This document shows, piece by piece, positions 12,981 to 26,697 of a stretch of 64,000 nucleotides of DNA. A program made the translations under genes and the position numbers. Position 1 is the first letter of the stretch; each line of letters opens with the position of its first letter. Under the pieces are notes generated by a model that ran no database searches, was not told the origin of the DNA, and saw only the letters and a program-made list of their open reading frames with translations. This DNA comes from Parasponia andersonii (taxonomy: Eukaryota > Streptophyta > Magnoliopsida > Rosales > Cannabaceae). The stretch covers positions 62,001 to 126,000 of the forward strand of contig JXTB01000583.1 in NCBI GenBank assembly GCA_002914805.1. Direction: 5' to 3'.

Positions 12981-14834
12981 ATTTGATATCAGAGTCTGGT
13001 TCAAATTCCTCTTCTTGCACTATAATTTTTTTTGTCAAAGCCTTTGTATTTAATTTTCTATGTTAGTCATTTTTCTTTAGAATTTTGTCTTTGAAAAAAA
13101 AAGAGTATTATTCTTTAAAAAAGGTCACATTTTAAATTAAAAGAAAAAAAAGCTACAATACTGAGAGGGGAAAAAAAAAGATTTGTTCTTCCTCAATACA
13201 ACAATACAACTAGCCATCACCATGTGTTCTTCCCCTACCATCTTATCCCTTTCTGATGACCCTACCTATCGCCTACTAACACGATGAAAATTAGGTTCTC
13301 TGTCACCTAATGCTAACCTTTGCAGAAGAACGACAACTCAATTCATGTTTTATTAGCCCAACAAGTCTTGTTCTCTCCTTAGAGCGGTTGCGTGTTCACG
13401 ATGCCCAGATACTACTAAAATTCCATACCCAGACCATCCCTATCACTTTCTTACCAGAATTCCAGTCAGCCACACCAACTCATGCTGATCCTCCACTAAC
13501 TTAAATGTCTTCAGCCGCTACCTTGAGTTTTAGCCACTAAATCATGAGTTCTAGCCATCTTCCAAGACATTTGAGCCCATTCTTCACAAATTTTGGTTCC
13601 TCTTGGTGTCACCATCTTCCATCTGATCTAAAACTCAGATTTGCTCCAACTCAATGAGTCGACTTACCAACCCAACAAATCAACTGGGTAGACTCTACTA
13701 GTCAACTCACTCTAATTTGATTTTTGGTGAAGTTTAAAGATCCTTACTCCAATGCCTATAAAAAAATTGGGTATACTTGCCTATGACTGTATTTGTTGGA
13801 AAATTGATTAATATGTTGTTTTGATTACTTTATTAAATATTAATTTTCAAAACTTTAATTATTGTTAATAATACTACTATAACTCTTATTTTGCAATCTA
13901 GTAAGCCTTCTTTCTGATCACCAATACCTTAGGTAACCTAAAAAAGTTCTTGAATATGATGGTTGTCTAAACTCATACATTTTTTTGGAATGGATGAATT
14001 GTTTGGAAGATTTTTTTTAATGATATAGTTTTGATGATGAAAGATATATTTATTTTGCTAGTTGGACATTGGTTGGTTTAACTAAGTATTATTAGCAGAA
14101 ATTGTTACAGGATTTTAACTGCTTAAATCATAAGCTTTTATAGGTTGAGATTAAAGAAAAATTAGAAGAAAAAATCCTTTCACCCTATTATCAAGGATAA
14201 AGGTTTGCTACCATAGTTAACTCCATTCCCATAAGGTTAGTCAATCTTATGTTCACTATGTCCGCCAACCTCATGTTAGCCATATTGTATATGCTACAAC
14301 TCATTATGACCAACCTAAGTTTGTTCCAAATTATAAACCCCAGAATGATAAAAATTTAGATGATATTAGAGCTTGATTAGACTGCATATGCTAATATTTC
14401 CAAGACATAAAATCTCGTATAAGTAACATCCAACCTATTAACTCTGATAAGCCTATTGTAGAACAAAATTCAACTATAACTGAGCCCATCATTATCTCTT
14501 AATCTAGTGATTCTATTCCTTTACCCATTGTTCCTAGTCTACTTACCCATCGACCTACACATCAATTCGAAAACTTGGATTAAATATATGTTTGATTTTC
14601 ATTTTAATATGATTGTCGAACTAGTTTTCAATGTGAGGGCATGTTTTGAGAAGTAAGATGTTCAGATGCATCCTCTCTTCTAGAGAGAGTGGAATAAGTG
14701 TGAAACGTCTATATCTTATAATTTAATCAAGCATCAAGACTTCTATTTGTCGATCTTTCTATGCTTCAGAATGCTCATTTATGATATATTTGAGTTTTAA
14801 CTCGCCGGAGTCGAGTTCTCAAACTCTGGGAGAA

Positions 14835-15213
14835 TGATGCAGGCAAAGAATAAAATATTTTACAAATATTTTTATTATTTTTTATTAATTAAGTTTTATT
14901 TATTGTTAGGTTATTTTAATTTTGAGTGATTAATTTTAAGTTTCATGTTTTCATCAGTTTCAAGAATTTGTCTACTTTTTTAGATGTGTCCAATTGTCTA
15001 TCTATAAATAGGTTTAGTTATATAATTATTTTTTTTTTCAGACTATGAAGAATTAATGAATGATTATTGAGTTTTATTTCCTTTATAGTTTTTCTTCTCT
15101 CTCTGGGTTCTAATTCTATTATTTTTCTACATATTCACTTGTTTTTATCCTAATTCTCTTCACCCATTCCTTTTCTACTAATTCTCTTTATTTTCTCATA
15201 TTATCCTACATTA
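14835..15213 (+). repeat. 3' LTR of the 2.6 kb element
   Basis: About 379 bp, diverged from the 5' LTR; terminal CA mutated to TA. The TATA-like CTATAAATAG lies near 15002. It is followed directly by the ATTTC target duplication. Confidence 0.8.
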
Positions 15214-15218
15214 ATTTC

Positions 15219-16855
15219 TCTTGTGATTTTTAATATCCTAGAAACGTGTTTTGGTATTAAATGAATTTGAATTGTTCTACTTTATTATTATTATAATTTA
15301 AAATTAGTTATAATTTGTAAAATATTAATATAAAATATATTCAATAAAATAGTGTGATATGTATTCTAGTTTGAAAATTGTTCAGTAAAACTCAGTCATT
15401 TTTCCTACTACGTACATACACATATCTTATTATCATATATAAATATAATATTTTTTTGAATAAAAACTAATAAAAATTATACAATATTAATTATTTTAGC
15501 ATTTCCTAAAATTTCACTTAAAGATTTTGTGTTTTAGGACAAATTTCCATAAGTTCTTAAAATATTTTTGACATTGACATTGTTATCAATATTATCTCTA
15601 AAATCAAACATCGATATCGACGTAGATATCAGTATTTTCATACTTGGATTTACAAAACCTGTTGTGCTAGAAAACTAATACATTAATGTCAGAAAAGAGA
15701 AAATAAAACGCCAAGAGTACGATACATCACTACTAACTAGTGACACTACGATTTTTTATTCTAACTTAAATAAAAGGAATTTGATTAGAATGATTTCTTT
15801 TTAGGAGTATTTCAAAAAATAACTATTTTTGGTAGATTCACGGTGTTAGTGTTGTATGATGGGAGTCACACTATCTTTGACTATGAAATTATGACTTTCT
15901 TTTTTTAGGATCAACCAATGTTCACAAATTGTGTAACACTTATTACATTGTGATATTATAAAAAAAGTCTTTTTTTCAAAACACTATTAAATTTTTTTAA
16001 TCAAAATTACTATTAATCACGTCCATTTCCCTTAAATATATCGTATCAAGATATTTTTTTTCCTTTACCGAAAAGAAAGACATTTTCTTTCCTTTCTTTT
16101 TTTTTTTTCTTAAAAAAAATTTGCTTGAATTGTTTGAAGACTTTGTTTATTGGCAAGCTTTTTTACGATTTGACATCACCGGCAAAGGCTGTATCAGTAA
16201 AGGTTTTAATAATAAAAAAAATGAGAAATGAGTGATTAAGAATAACGATGTATATATGGAAAATTTGGTTTGGAAAATAAATATATGTATATATATGTTA
16301 AAATTCTTTACAAAATAAACATTTAATGGTCTAGTAAACATGTCTAATATGGTTGAGTTATAAAATAGATTTATTTTCCAAAACACATATCAAAACATTT
16401 ATTTGGCAAAATGATCCCGTAATTTTTAGCGCCTGGATAATATTCTCATTCTTTTCCCGTAATTTCATAATTTTCACATGAGCCTTATAAAGTTTCTCAA
16501 TTCCAAAAATTATAGTAAACAACTCAATTAGAATTATTACATCATAAATAATTCTTTTGACCTTTAGTAGGTATGGGGACATTTATGTCTATTAAATACG
16601 CCAATGCAGCAAATAGCAGTGTTAACATAACACAGTAACCCGTTAAAGTTGCCACCAATATATCTATTTATAGATTTATCATACCAAAATAATGCTATAG
16701 TTAGGTTTAGCACTTATTCTAATTCGAGAAAAAGAGGCAGAACAAAATCCTCTAGACGTGATTTTCTGAGAAAATCTGAGAGAGTAGATTGAGCAATACG
16801 TACATTATCCAAAGCCAAAAGCTATAATTAATGAACTATATCATATAGTCTATGA
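15219..16855. other. AT-rich intergenic DNA downstream of a GSTU pseudogene
   Basis: No coding signal. Short ORFs at 16147-16582 are low-complexity AT translations. No element with clear ends was recognised. Confidence 0.4.
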
Positions 16856-18222
16856 TTATTTTACTGACCTTGATGATGTCAACCTCTCCCTAATAGATTT
16901 CATATGGACCAACAATCTCTCGCGATCAGGAAGGTTCTCCTTGACAACGGGAATTTGCTTGAAATTCTGAGGCCAAGTATGGAGCCGAGGGAAAGTTAAG
17001 GGGTCTAGCAGTTCACCCCTACAAGTTCTTGTATGCACTCAAACCAATGAGCCAGCCATCCCTAAGTTATGTCCACCATATTTCTAGCATCTCCTCCAAA
17101 GAACTTGTTATCTCCAAGGCCTTGCTCTTCCAAGATTTTGAGCACTTAATACTTCTTTTGCTGCATTTTCTCCCTCGACAATGCTTATAAAGAATGAACC
17201 AAAAGTAGGACCCTGTGATGTAAGTTATATCACGTGAAAATTTAAAAACTAAAATGAAAAGGAAATCCGCAATGCTCAAAGTTAACATTTTTTATTTTTT
17301 ATTTTTTACAAATTCCCTTATTGATTGTTTTAATGGACTTATATAGCCAACAACGTAAGATTTTAGAATACCCCATTTCTATTAGGTTGGGGCAAGGATT
17401 TTTAACTGTGACAAATGAGATGAGAATTAGTGATGGACACAGGATCAAAAAGTTAAGGCCAGAAGTCTCTGTCTCACTCCGTTTACATTCCTATTTTTGA
17501 AATATTTTTATCCTTATTATCTATGAAGCTTTCTTATTAGTTTCAAATACCTTCTCAACATATAAGCACCCTAACAGCAAGATAAACCCTCATCAACCAC
17601 AATGACGACAAAATGAGACTCAAGCCTATATTTGTCTAAAAATGACTTAATATAGACATATTCTCTAAATTAATTTTAGTTAATTGACATTGAGATGATT
17701 GACCGCAAAATTCCAACCCCCTTTATTTTTGGGGGTTGCTGAGTGATGGACTCTTGGAGATAAACATAAGTGCATAGACACTAAATTATAATTAAAATTG
17801 TCCCCCCCCCCCCCTCCACTTTTTTTCTCCTTAACATTATATACATAAAATTTCTTACTCATATATGTTTATAAACTTGAAAAAATAAAAGGATTTGAAA
17901 TATGAAATACTACCTTTTCAGCTCCAAATTGCATCCAAAACCGAGCCAAAGCTCTTTCATAAGGATCTTTTGGCAAAAGAGGCTTCTCTGGACATGTTTC
18001 TTCGACGTACTCTAGGATAACAAGGGACTCAGGAATGGGTTTGCCACCATGAACAAGCACAGAGATCTTCTTGCGAATTGGGTTGTACTGAAGAAGCATT
18101 TGACTCTTGTTTGAAACATCTTCTTCTATATAATCATAATCAACTCCCTTCAGTTTTAGAGCCCATATCACTCTGTGACTATATGGGCTTGGCCAAAATC
18201 CGAGCAGATTTACTTCTTCCAT
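16856..18222 (-). pseudogene. tau-class glutathione S-transferase pseudogene 1
   Basis: Exon 1 is 17914-18222 (103 codons from [18 protein letters not shown]), with a GT donor at 17913. The intron runs to an AG before 17212 and exon 2 is 16856-17212. Exon 1 is open and carries the tau-class catalytic Ser (SPYS) and the glutathione-binding PESL motif, but the usual cis-Pro of the PVLVHG motif is Ser (KKISVLVHG). Exon 2 reads GPTFGSFFISI and then has three lesions: a frameshift near 17130 (before the LKILEEQGLG segment), an in-frame TAG where MVDIAYGW is expected (near 17070), and a frameshift near 17010 just before DPLTFPRLHTW. The tail to IRERL is otherwise recognisable. A short N-terminal thioredoxin-fold product is possible but unlikely to be active. 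A run of 13 C lies in the intron near 17801. Confidence 0.85.
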
Positions 18223-18224
18223 TC

Positions 18225-19743
18225 TTAGGAGATCTGAATCACAAAACTTGCTATTACATATTAAATATCAATTAATGGTAGGTGAGTTTCTTGTTTTCAA
18301 AGAGAGAAGATAACATTGACTTTTCTTTTAATTACTTTTGATTTTTGTTTTGTTTTGTTTTTTTGTTTTTTGGGCCAATAGCTTTTAGTCTATAGTTAGT
18401 CATTTACTGCCTAGCTAATGCCTACGTAGTCCAAATTAAGTATACGTGACAAAACAAGAAATCATTTCGTTTTTTTGTTCGTTGGTTTGTTTTTTCTTTT
18501 TTTTTTTTTTGAAAAAATTACATTGACATTTTATGTCTTATATCAAAAATACAGAAACATTAGTAACATGGGTCTAAAAAAAAAATAAAAAATTAGTGAA
18601 AATTTGACCACTTAAATATATTTTAATTTGAACAATTAAGTGCTTTCAACAAAAAAAAAAATTCAAATTTAATATTCAAAACTAAAATATTAGTGAAATT
18701 TAACTAATGGAGTGTTTGTATAATTTTTTTAAAAAAGTATTCTAGTGTTAGTGTAAATATTTATGATCCAAGAAGCGTCGTGTCATTGTAATATGATATA
18801 AATCAAGTTTTAAATTGTTTATTTATTTTTTGGTTGAATAGATATATAACCCTTTTTAGGTCTAAAGATCAACAAATGTTCCCGACTCCACATTTATAGC
18901 TAAATAACTCATTTAGATAACTAGTGAAAATAAATACTAAAATTGCCCTCATCAAAACTTTTTTTTTCAATAGGTCATTAACGGATTACTAACGTTAAGT
19001 AAGTTTAGTTTTACTCTTGGTACAAAAATTGGTATTAAAATTTTGCTATAGTTAGGACTCTTAGTATTATCCCTATCAAAACAGGCCGAAATATATAAAT
19101 TTTGTAAGAAATATATTAGTATCAAAATTTATATTATATCATTTAAAATTGATATACTGATAAAATTTGATATACAAACATAAAATTAATATATTATACA
19201 TAAAATCAATATACTAAACAACAGTCACTTAGTAAAGAAAAATGAAAAAAAAAAATGGTCATTTATATTAAATGGGTTAATGGCATAGATAGATGGTCCT
19301 TGAATTATTCAACTTGTGGTAATTTAGTTCTTAAAGTTCTAATTGTAGCAATTACGTCCCTAAATTTTCCGATTTGAAGTAATTTGGTCTCTAAATTGTC
19401 TAAATTATTATTTGTTATTAAATTTTTAACAAAAAATAAGCATGAAGAGTATTTGATAGCATTTTCAAATATATTTAAAAAATAACTTGAGGATTTTAAG
19501 TATAAAAAAATGAACAGTTAATCACATAAAAACACTCTCTAAATCAAATATTGTAACTCAAAAAACCCTAAAAAATGTAAATTATATATCTTCTCATCTC
19601 TCTAAATTCTTTTGTTCAATTTATTTTTCTTTAAATACATTTTTAGCTACAATATTTTACTCACCTGTGATTTTCATGAGAAAATTGTAATTTAGAAAGT
19701 GGGGGGATTAAATTACTAAATTAATTTAATTATTCCGTTCAAA
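18225..19743. other. AT-rich intergenic DNA
   Basis: Contains poly-T and poly-A tracts and two imperfect copies of a TTTAGTTCTTAAAGTTC / TTTGGTCTCTAAATTG type motif (19320-19410), common in plant MITE-like repeats. No gene recognised. Confidence 0.35.
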
Positions 19744-20346
19744 TTAACAGGCAACATCGGCCTTTCTGAGAAACTTTTCCATGACCACCATTCACCAACA
19801 TGGATTATATATGCCAGATGACTCATTTAGATACATCAAATACATCATCCTGAATTATTTTAAAGAAGTTTGCAGCAGTCTTAGTAAAGGCCTCCTCAAA
19901 ATTACGAGCACTTCTCGCGGACGCCTCCAAGAACAAAACCCCGTTTTCCTTCGCAAACTGCTCCCCTTGCTCCTTGCTCACGGCCCTCCGACCAAAGTGG
20001 TCGCACTTGTTGCCTACTATAGCTAGCATGATTGTCGTGTTCGGGCTCGCATGACGCAGGCCTCCTCAAGCCAGATTGCCAAGCGATCGAAAGTCTCTCC
20101 CCTCGTGATGTCATACACGAGAAGTACTACTCCCGCTGCTCCTCTGTAGTACGACCTAGAGTGATGGACCGCAACGTTTCTTGCCCCGCGGTGTCCCAAA
20201 TCCGGATCTTGATGGGACGGCCTTCGACGACGACGACCGAACTCCGCCCCGACGCTTAGATCATTGAATTGTAGGAGCAGGCAATATTGTCCCACGCATG
20301 TGTCGCTTACGATGATGTACTTGAAGTTGTAATCGTAGGACGACAT
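19744..20346 (-). pseudogene. intronless Rab2/RABB1-like GTPase pseudogene (copy 1)
   Basis: Starts MSSYDYNFKYIIVSDTCVG at 20346 and ends at a KGRCCL-stop at 19744, so both ends of a Rab2-type protein are recognisable without introns. The P-loop GDTGVGKS has become SDTCVGQY, the segment between the LLLQF and VGAEFG motifs is deleted, and frameshifts split the WDTAGQE region (read as DLGHRGARN), the SWLEDARQ region and the C-terminal tail. Blocks such as [24 protein letters not shown] and GNKCDHFGRRAVSKEQGEQF remain in different frames. Lack of introns suggests a retrocopy or a duplicate of one. It lies 2.5 kb from copy 2 on the same strand, and the 5' flanks are related. Confidence 0.88.
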
Positions 20347-22890
20347 GTCGTTTCGTCGTCTTGAAACTTTTGATGAAGAGATGAATAGAGATAAGTGATC
20401 TTCTACTTTTGGACTTGAGAGCTAAGAAAACAGATATCAATCGGAGGAGCAGATATATAATACACATGCACTTAACCAGTACTATAACACAATTTTGACG
20501 TTGGCTATATTATTCCTGAAGACCAAAATTGATCCCATTTATAAAATTTCCAATAGACTAATCCTAATAGGACTAGTACATTTACATATTCTGTTAAAAA
20601 TATAAATGTTATTAATATTACTAACCTTATTTCAACAATTGACCCATTGTTGAAAGTTTCGTCCGTAATTTTTATTTGTAATTATTTTGAACAAATTAAA
20701 CTTTTTAATTAGATCATATTATAATTTATCTATAAAACTTTCCTATTAATATTGCATTTCATTATTCCCCCCCAAAAATATTACATTGAATTATAAACAT
20801 TGTTATTAATTTTTAAATCAATTTTTGAGAAAAACTATTAATAAATTTAAAAAATAATATATGAATTAAAACATAAATTTATTGATTTGTAATATAAATG
20901 TCATACAATGAAAAACAATCAGATTTTAAAAAGGTTTCTAAAATACATAGGAAAATGATTAAATAATACTAAACTAATTTGTCCTCCTCACCCTCTCATC
21001 ACTCCTGTCCTTGGGACGACTCTTATAGAGGCGTTGTAGGCTTGTTAAATCTCAGGAGCAGTGTCGGTGGAGGAAGGATGTTGGTGAGGAGAAGCACTAA
21101 TAACAAGATCTCAAAGTACTTTCCAGTGTTGAAATCAAATTTTTCCTACACCAAAATAAAGAGTTAAAGTATTTTGTTAAAATTAAGAATTTTATGTTCA
21201 ATGCATTTAAAACTTTTAACCTGATGAAATTTGTTTGCACGTCTGCTCTAGCTGAAAATATATTGCAGATCCTTTCACTTTCTATATCTCGACACACCAT
21301 GGCCTATCTCAAATTGAATTAATCTTATTAATAAACTGAGAACCAATTCATCATTCCAATTTTAATAGTGGACCCAGATAAGTAAACTACGTACCAAGTT
21401 GTACTATCAAATCTTATCCGACTGCAGTAAAGAAAGGTATCAAGGGCATGTACATCTTGATATAATGGATGGTACCTCACACTTAAACTTCAACACATAT
21501 CTCTAGTTTACATAAGAATCTCATTTGCTTCAAATTGAACGGTATCCTCAATCAAACACTAAGATAATAATCAGCATTGAAGGCCATAAATGTATAACAA
21601 AAAAAAGTATTAACTTGTAGACAATATGTATCATGTATATTTATCGGACCCATATAAAAGAAGAAATCTTGTACTCTTTCATACATATGCTACATCATGA
21701 TCTCTCTCCGGTAGGATTTTTTAGTTTTTTATTTGCTAGTTTTGTATTCAATAATTCTTCTATTAGTGTGAAAATCTTTGTTCCTATAGATTTATTGTTA
21801 TAGGAGTTTAGTCCTATCAGATTGGATTTGTATAAGTGATTTAAATCTAAAAAATTTCCATCATAGATGTTAGGATTGTACTTATATATGATAAAGAATG
21901 AAAGTGAAGATTTGGATCTTTTGATGTCTTTGAGATTCATTGATCTTTTGGTAGAAATTGATTATTTATTCGTTGTGAGTATAGTGAACTCACATTTGTC
22001 TAATAATGGAGCTAATACTAATGATGTGAATTCTCTGTTGATAATGATAGTAATTTTTGTCGCTTTTTATTCGTTTTAGAATCAAGCAATTTCTTGTCAC
22101 TTTTTACTCGTTTCAGAAATCAAGCAGCTCAAACATATACTATATATAATTTATTATGTATTGTTTTCTTTATTTTATAATAGAAAATTCTCTAATAATA
22201 TTGCTTTTATTAGGTAGCAAACAATTTATCATAATAAAGAGTTTCATTTCTTTCAAAGAAAAAAAAAAGCACTTACACCTGATTTATTCTAGTTACAATG
22301 AGCACTAATTAAATCAAATAAAACTCAACAATTACTAATGAATCAATCGGTTTACCGCCATTATCAGTTTCTCGTTTTTTTTTTTTTTTCTCAAAGACGG
22401 TGGCTAAAATTTGGGATTAGGAATTAGAACTGTCCTTTCTTGTTGGGATTTGGGAGCAAAGATAGAAGAGTATGAAAAAAAATTACGTAGAGAAACGAGA
22501 ATCATGAGCTTTTTGCAGGAAAAAAAAAATCAATATTTTATAATTCATTCAGTCTGAAATTACCCGTTTACAAATCAGCAAGTAAAGATCCCAATTTAAC
22601 TAGGAGACTAACTTAAATAATTCAAATCCTAACCTTTTTTTCAAAATTTATTTTTATACTCCTATATAATCCAATAATCCGAAGTACCTGTTTCTAGTAA
22701 TCAAATGTCACTTAATAATAAGCTCTTTTTGGTCCTATAAACAACTAAATCCAATGCCATATACGAAAATAATAGCAATTGAAATAATATATGTTCAAAC
22801 AGGAAAAATGAAAAAAAAAAAAAAGAAAAGAAAGAAAAAAGAGTTGAACGTGATCACAATATAAAACTATGTATATATATTCTGTTCAAA
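20347..22890. other. AT-rich intergenic DNA between the two Rab copies
   Basis: About 2.5 kb with no convincing gene. ORFs at 20979-21300 and 21695-22079 have no recognisable domain. The interval 22050-22130 holds two adjacent related stretches (TTGTCGCTTTTTATTCG and TTGTCACTTTTTACTCG, each followed by AATCAAGCA), a short tandem duplication. Confidence 0.35.
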
Positions 22891-23503
<613 letters not shown>

Positions 23504-23724
23504 GATTATTGTCGTCTTGAGACTCTTGATGAAGATTGTTCTCCTCTCTTGACGAAACAGAATTGTTTGTATAATACTAAACCAATAACGCGATACTAAC
23601 CGTATTTATAGAATTTCAAAAGTAGATGATTCCTACTAGGACTAGAGATACTGATTAACCGTATATACTGATTAATTATAATCATGTACATTTACAAATT
23701 AGGTTAAAAATGCTAATATCACAA

Positions 23725-23766
<42 letters not shown>

Positions 23767-24290
23767 TTATTCTACACAAACTCTCTCATAATCCCTACAC
23801 AAACTCTATCGTAATCCGAATCATCCAACTCTAGTTGAACTATAAAATCGCATAACCAACTATAGTTAATTGCAAAAAATTTAAAAATTTAAAAATTTAA
23901 AAATTAATTAATATTTGGTTGAGGAGATAAGGCGGGATCTCTTATAATTCACGTGCATTATTATTGAAAAGTCTCCCATCTTAAAATTATCCTCAAAAGT
24001 AACCAAATTTTGGAATTAAGAATCCTTTTATTAGTTTAATTTCTCAAAAAAATATACACTTAAAGATGACGTAGAAAGCTTCATTTTCATTTAAAAACTT
24101 TTTACTTAAGATCATGAATTTCGGTTAAATGAGTCCAGAGTATAAAACAATTTACAAAAAATTATTTACATTTTAAGTACTCCAATTTTTAATATTATTG
24201 TCTTTGTACATCCACTTAGTAAAAATAATAAATAAAGCTAAATATTTGAACGAGAAAAAAGAATGAAACGAGATATAGACACCCATTAAG
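23504..24290. other. AT-rich intergenic DNA with (AT)n microsatellite
   Basis: An alternating AT tract spans about 23725-23764, followed by two adjacent related motifs (CACAAACTCTCTCATAATCC and CACAAACTCTATCGTAATCC) and an AAATTTAAAA tandem near 23877-23905. No gene recognised. Confidence 0.5.
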
Positions 24291-26290
24291 TAATAGAAAC
24301 AGGATTACAGGTAAAAGTCAGACAGCTTATCTAACCACCGATATCAATATCTCAAATACACAAATACTTGAAAATAGAATGAATTAAAGGGTGAGAATTT
24401 ATATACTTAGTAGAGATTCAATTATAAATTTTTAATTAGAATAAAATACTTATTTTTAAGGTCCTGCATGGTCAGTAAATATTCAAACAATTTTCAAAAA
24501 TCTAATTAAAAATATTGTCCAAGGATTTAAATATTTCAAACTATCATAAAACATCATCTCAAATAAAGTCATTTTCCAAAAGTTCAATTATTCCAAACCA
24601 TTATAAAATATAGTCTCTAAATGAAATTATTTTCTAAAAGTTCAAATATTTCAAACCTTGGTAAAATATCACATCATATCCAATATATATCTATTCAAGT
24701 CAAGCACATAATAAGCAATACAATCAATGACAAGTCTGAGCTACCAAAGGATGGTGACCGTAAGTGTGCAATCTAGTGTGAGCTACTCAAACGGGTGACT
24801 ACATATGTGCACTGTGTCTGAGTCATCTAAGTTAGTAACCGTAAGTATGATATATAAATCTGAGTACCATGAAGAGGTATTGTAAGTCTATCGACTGCAT
24901 AAGTATAATGAATACATGTAATGCTATATGTATAGTAGGAATAAGAATATGTACCATTTTTCCATAAAATGCCAAAATAGACCATGCAGTGTTATTAATT
25001 AACCAAGTTCAGTTCTTAAAACTAAATTTTTATTCAAATTGGATTTTATAAAAATTTCGACAGTACAACATCTGTTTTAATCAAAACCAATAAAATTCAA
25101 TTCCTATAGAAAATAGTTCCAAAACAAGATAATTTGGCATGTCAACTAGTGTGACGTACTTCCTAAGTAGTTTAAATATCAATTCATGTCAAAACAAGTA
25201 TAAATCACATTTTTACCAAATGTTTCATGAAATTCCATATTTATTCAAAATATATAAAAATAAAAATTAAATTAATTCAAAGATCAAGTAATTGAATTCC
25301 TACCTCAATCGAGTGACTAGACAACATTACGGTGCAATTGAGAGTGTTTAATGTCATTTGGCGGTCGTTTAGATGGTCGGAGTTTATTTTCAAACCCTCG
25401 ATCGTTTGGTTTGAAATATCGTTTTTCCAACGGAATCTCGAATGGAGAAACAGAAATCTCCACTAAATTCCTAGTACCAAAATTAGTTAGATTAGACATA
25501 TAATTTAAATGATTTAAAGTCAAGCCAAATCTGAGCCCATGATAAGCAAAATGAGGCAAATCTAAGCTGTTAAATTCCGTTTTTTATACTGATCACCAAA
25601 CATAATCAATATACATATATATATAATCAAAATTATGTTTTCATGAGTACATCATAAATACGAGGTTTAACTTATAATTTAACTAAAATAACTTAAAATT
25701 GTCAAAAAATAGTGAAATTGAATCCGGACAAATTCAAGTTTAGATATATATACTGCGTGAAAGATCGTGACAAGAGGAATTAAATGAAACCCATTTTATG
25801 GCCTAAGGTGGTCGGAAACTTCATCGGCGACCATTTTCCTCCACAGAGCTTTTCTCCCCTTGCCGACAATGGAGACCGCGAACGGTGCTGCAACTCCGGT
25901 TGGAAGACCATGGTGATGGTGCGGTTCAAGTTTGACTCCTAGCGAGCCTCGCCGTCAGCCAGCTAAATTGTTGTGGTGGTAGCTCTTCCGCATCGAATTA
26001 AACACAAAGAGAGAGAGCGAGAGGGAGTCGAGGGCAGGAGTGAAAAAGAGGAGGAGGAAGAATGATGTGGCCACATGGCCCCTCCTAAATGGATCTGTCA
26101 ATTTTTTTAAAAATTATATTTTAGTCCCAAATTTCAAAAGTTATTCTTATTCAAGTCTTTTCAGAAATCGCTATTTAGTATGTGATTTTTGAAATATTTT
26201 TCACATAAGTCCAATTTCAAAATTTTATTTTATTTATTATTATTTTTTAATGGTCAAAAGACCAAATTACCCTTACAAAATTTTAGAAAT
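24290..26290 (-). repeat. LTR-like repeat, copy C (minus strand)
   Basis: Read on the minus strand this region follows the same order as the plus-strand copy at 41214-44690. It has TTTTGTAAGGGTAATT, a GC-rich block with GCCGATGAAG-type sequence (25800-26050), a GCTTATCATGGGC segment, AACGACCGCCAAATGACATT (25330-25370), GAATTTCATGAAAC, a degenerate short-repeat array (24720-24900) and the shared TACTGACCATGCAGGA (about 24465-24480). The two are clearly one family but heavily diverged. The architecture resembles the long LTR of a Ty3/gypsy element; no internal coding region adjoins, so a solo LTR or fragment is likely. Confidence 0.6.
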
Positions 26291-26300
26291 TTTACAATTA

Positions 26301-26303
26301 TTT

Positions 26304-26357
<54 letters not shown>
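26301..26357. repeat. (TA)n microsatellite
   Basis: A near-pure alternating TA tract of over 50 bases. Confidence 0.95.
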
Positions 26358-26362
<5 letters not shown>

Positions 26363-26697
26363 GAAAATAGTGTCTGCAATAGACGACGAGAGATCCTCCA
26401 CAAAAGACGACCAAAACTAAACCTTCACCCCAACAGGAGAGAGGCTTAGTGTAGTTATCAATAAAAGCCAAGTCTACGCACAACCACTTCTAAATAAGAC
26501 AACATACAATTTTAAATAATAGGAGGAAACTTTTTAAAAAGAAGACACTGAGGAAACTTTATTAATGAAAACAACGTCCGAAATTGAGAGGACGAGAGAT
26601 CCTCATTAGGACAAGACTAAAAACATAACTTCAATCTACTAAAGAGGTTGATAATGTAGTAACCGATTGAGTCAAGTCTGCAACGAGAAGTAGAATC
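26358..26697. repeat. two diverged copies of a ~130-bp repeat
   Basis: The stretches 26370-26490 and 26570-26690 share an ordered set of motifs: GACGAGAGATCCTC, AAGAC.A..ACTAAA, ACCTTCA/ACTTCAA, GAGAGG, TAGTGTAGT/AATGTAGT, AAGTCTACGCA/AAGTCTGCAACG. Nothing coding is seen. Confidence 0.55.

Larger units (their letters stand above)
12605..15213 (+). mobile_element. non-autonomous LTR retrotransposon, complete ends
   Basis: The 5' LTR is 12605-12980 and the 3' LTR 14835-15213. Both begin TGATG and end TCCTACATCA or its diverged form TCCTACATTA. The 5-bp target duplication ATTTC is perfect at 12600-12604 and 15214-15218. The primer-binding site follows the 5' LTR at once (TTTGATATCAGAGTCTGG, initiator-tRNA-Met type), and a purine-rich CTCTGGGAGAA precedes the 3' LTR. 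The 1.85 kb interior has no long open frame and shows no integrase or reverse transcriptase motif. The two LTRs differ by many substitutions, so the insertion is old and the element depended on enzymes made elsewhere. Confidence 0.85.

Noticed and set aside
13310..13504. 64-codon ORF inside the 2.6 kb LTR element
   Set aside because: No similarity to gag or other element proteins, and chance-length for this composition.
19781..20259. plus-strand ORFs over Rab copy 1, and 23038-23439 over Rab copy 2
   Set aside because: Complement of the GTPase coding sequence; no independent support.
21695..22079. overlapping ORFs of 70-80 codons on both strands
   Set aside because: AT-rich translation without domain signal; no evidence for a gene.
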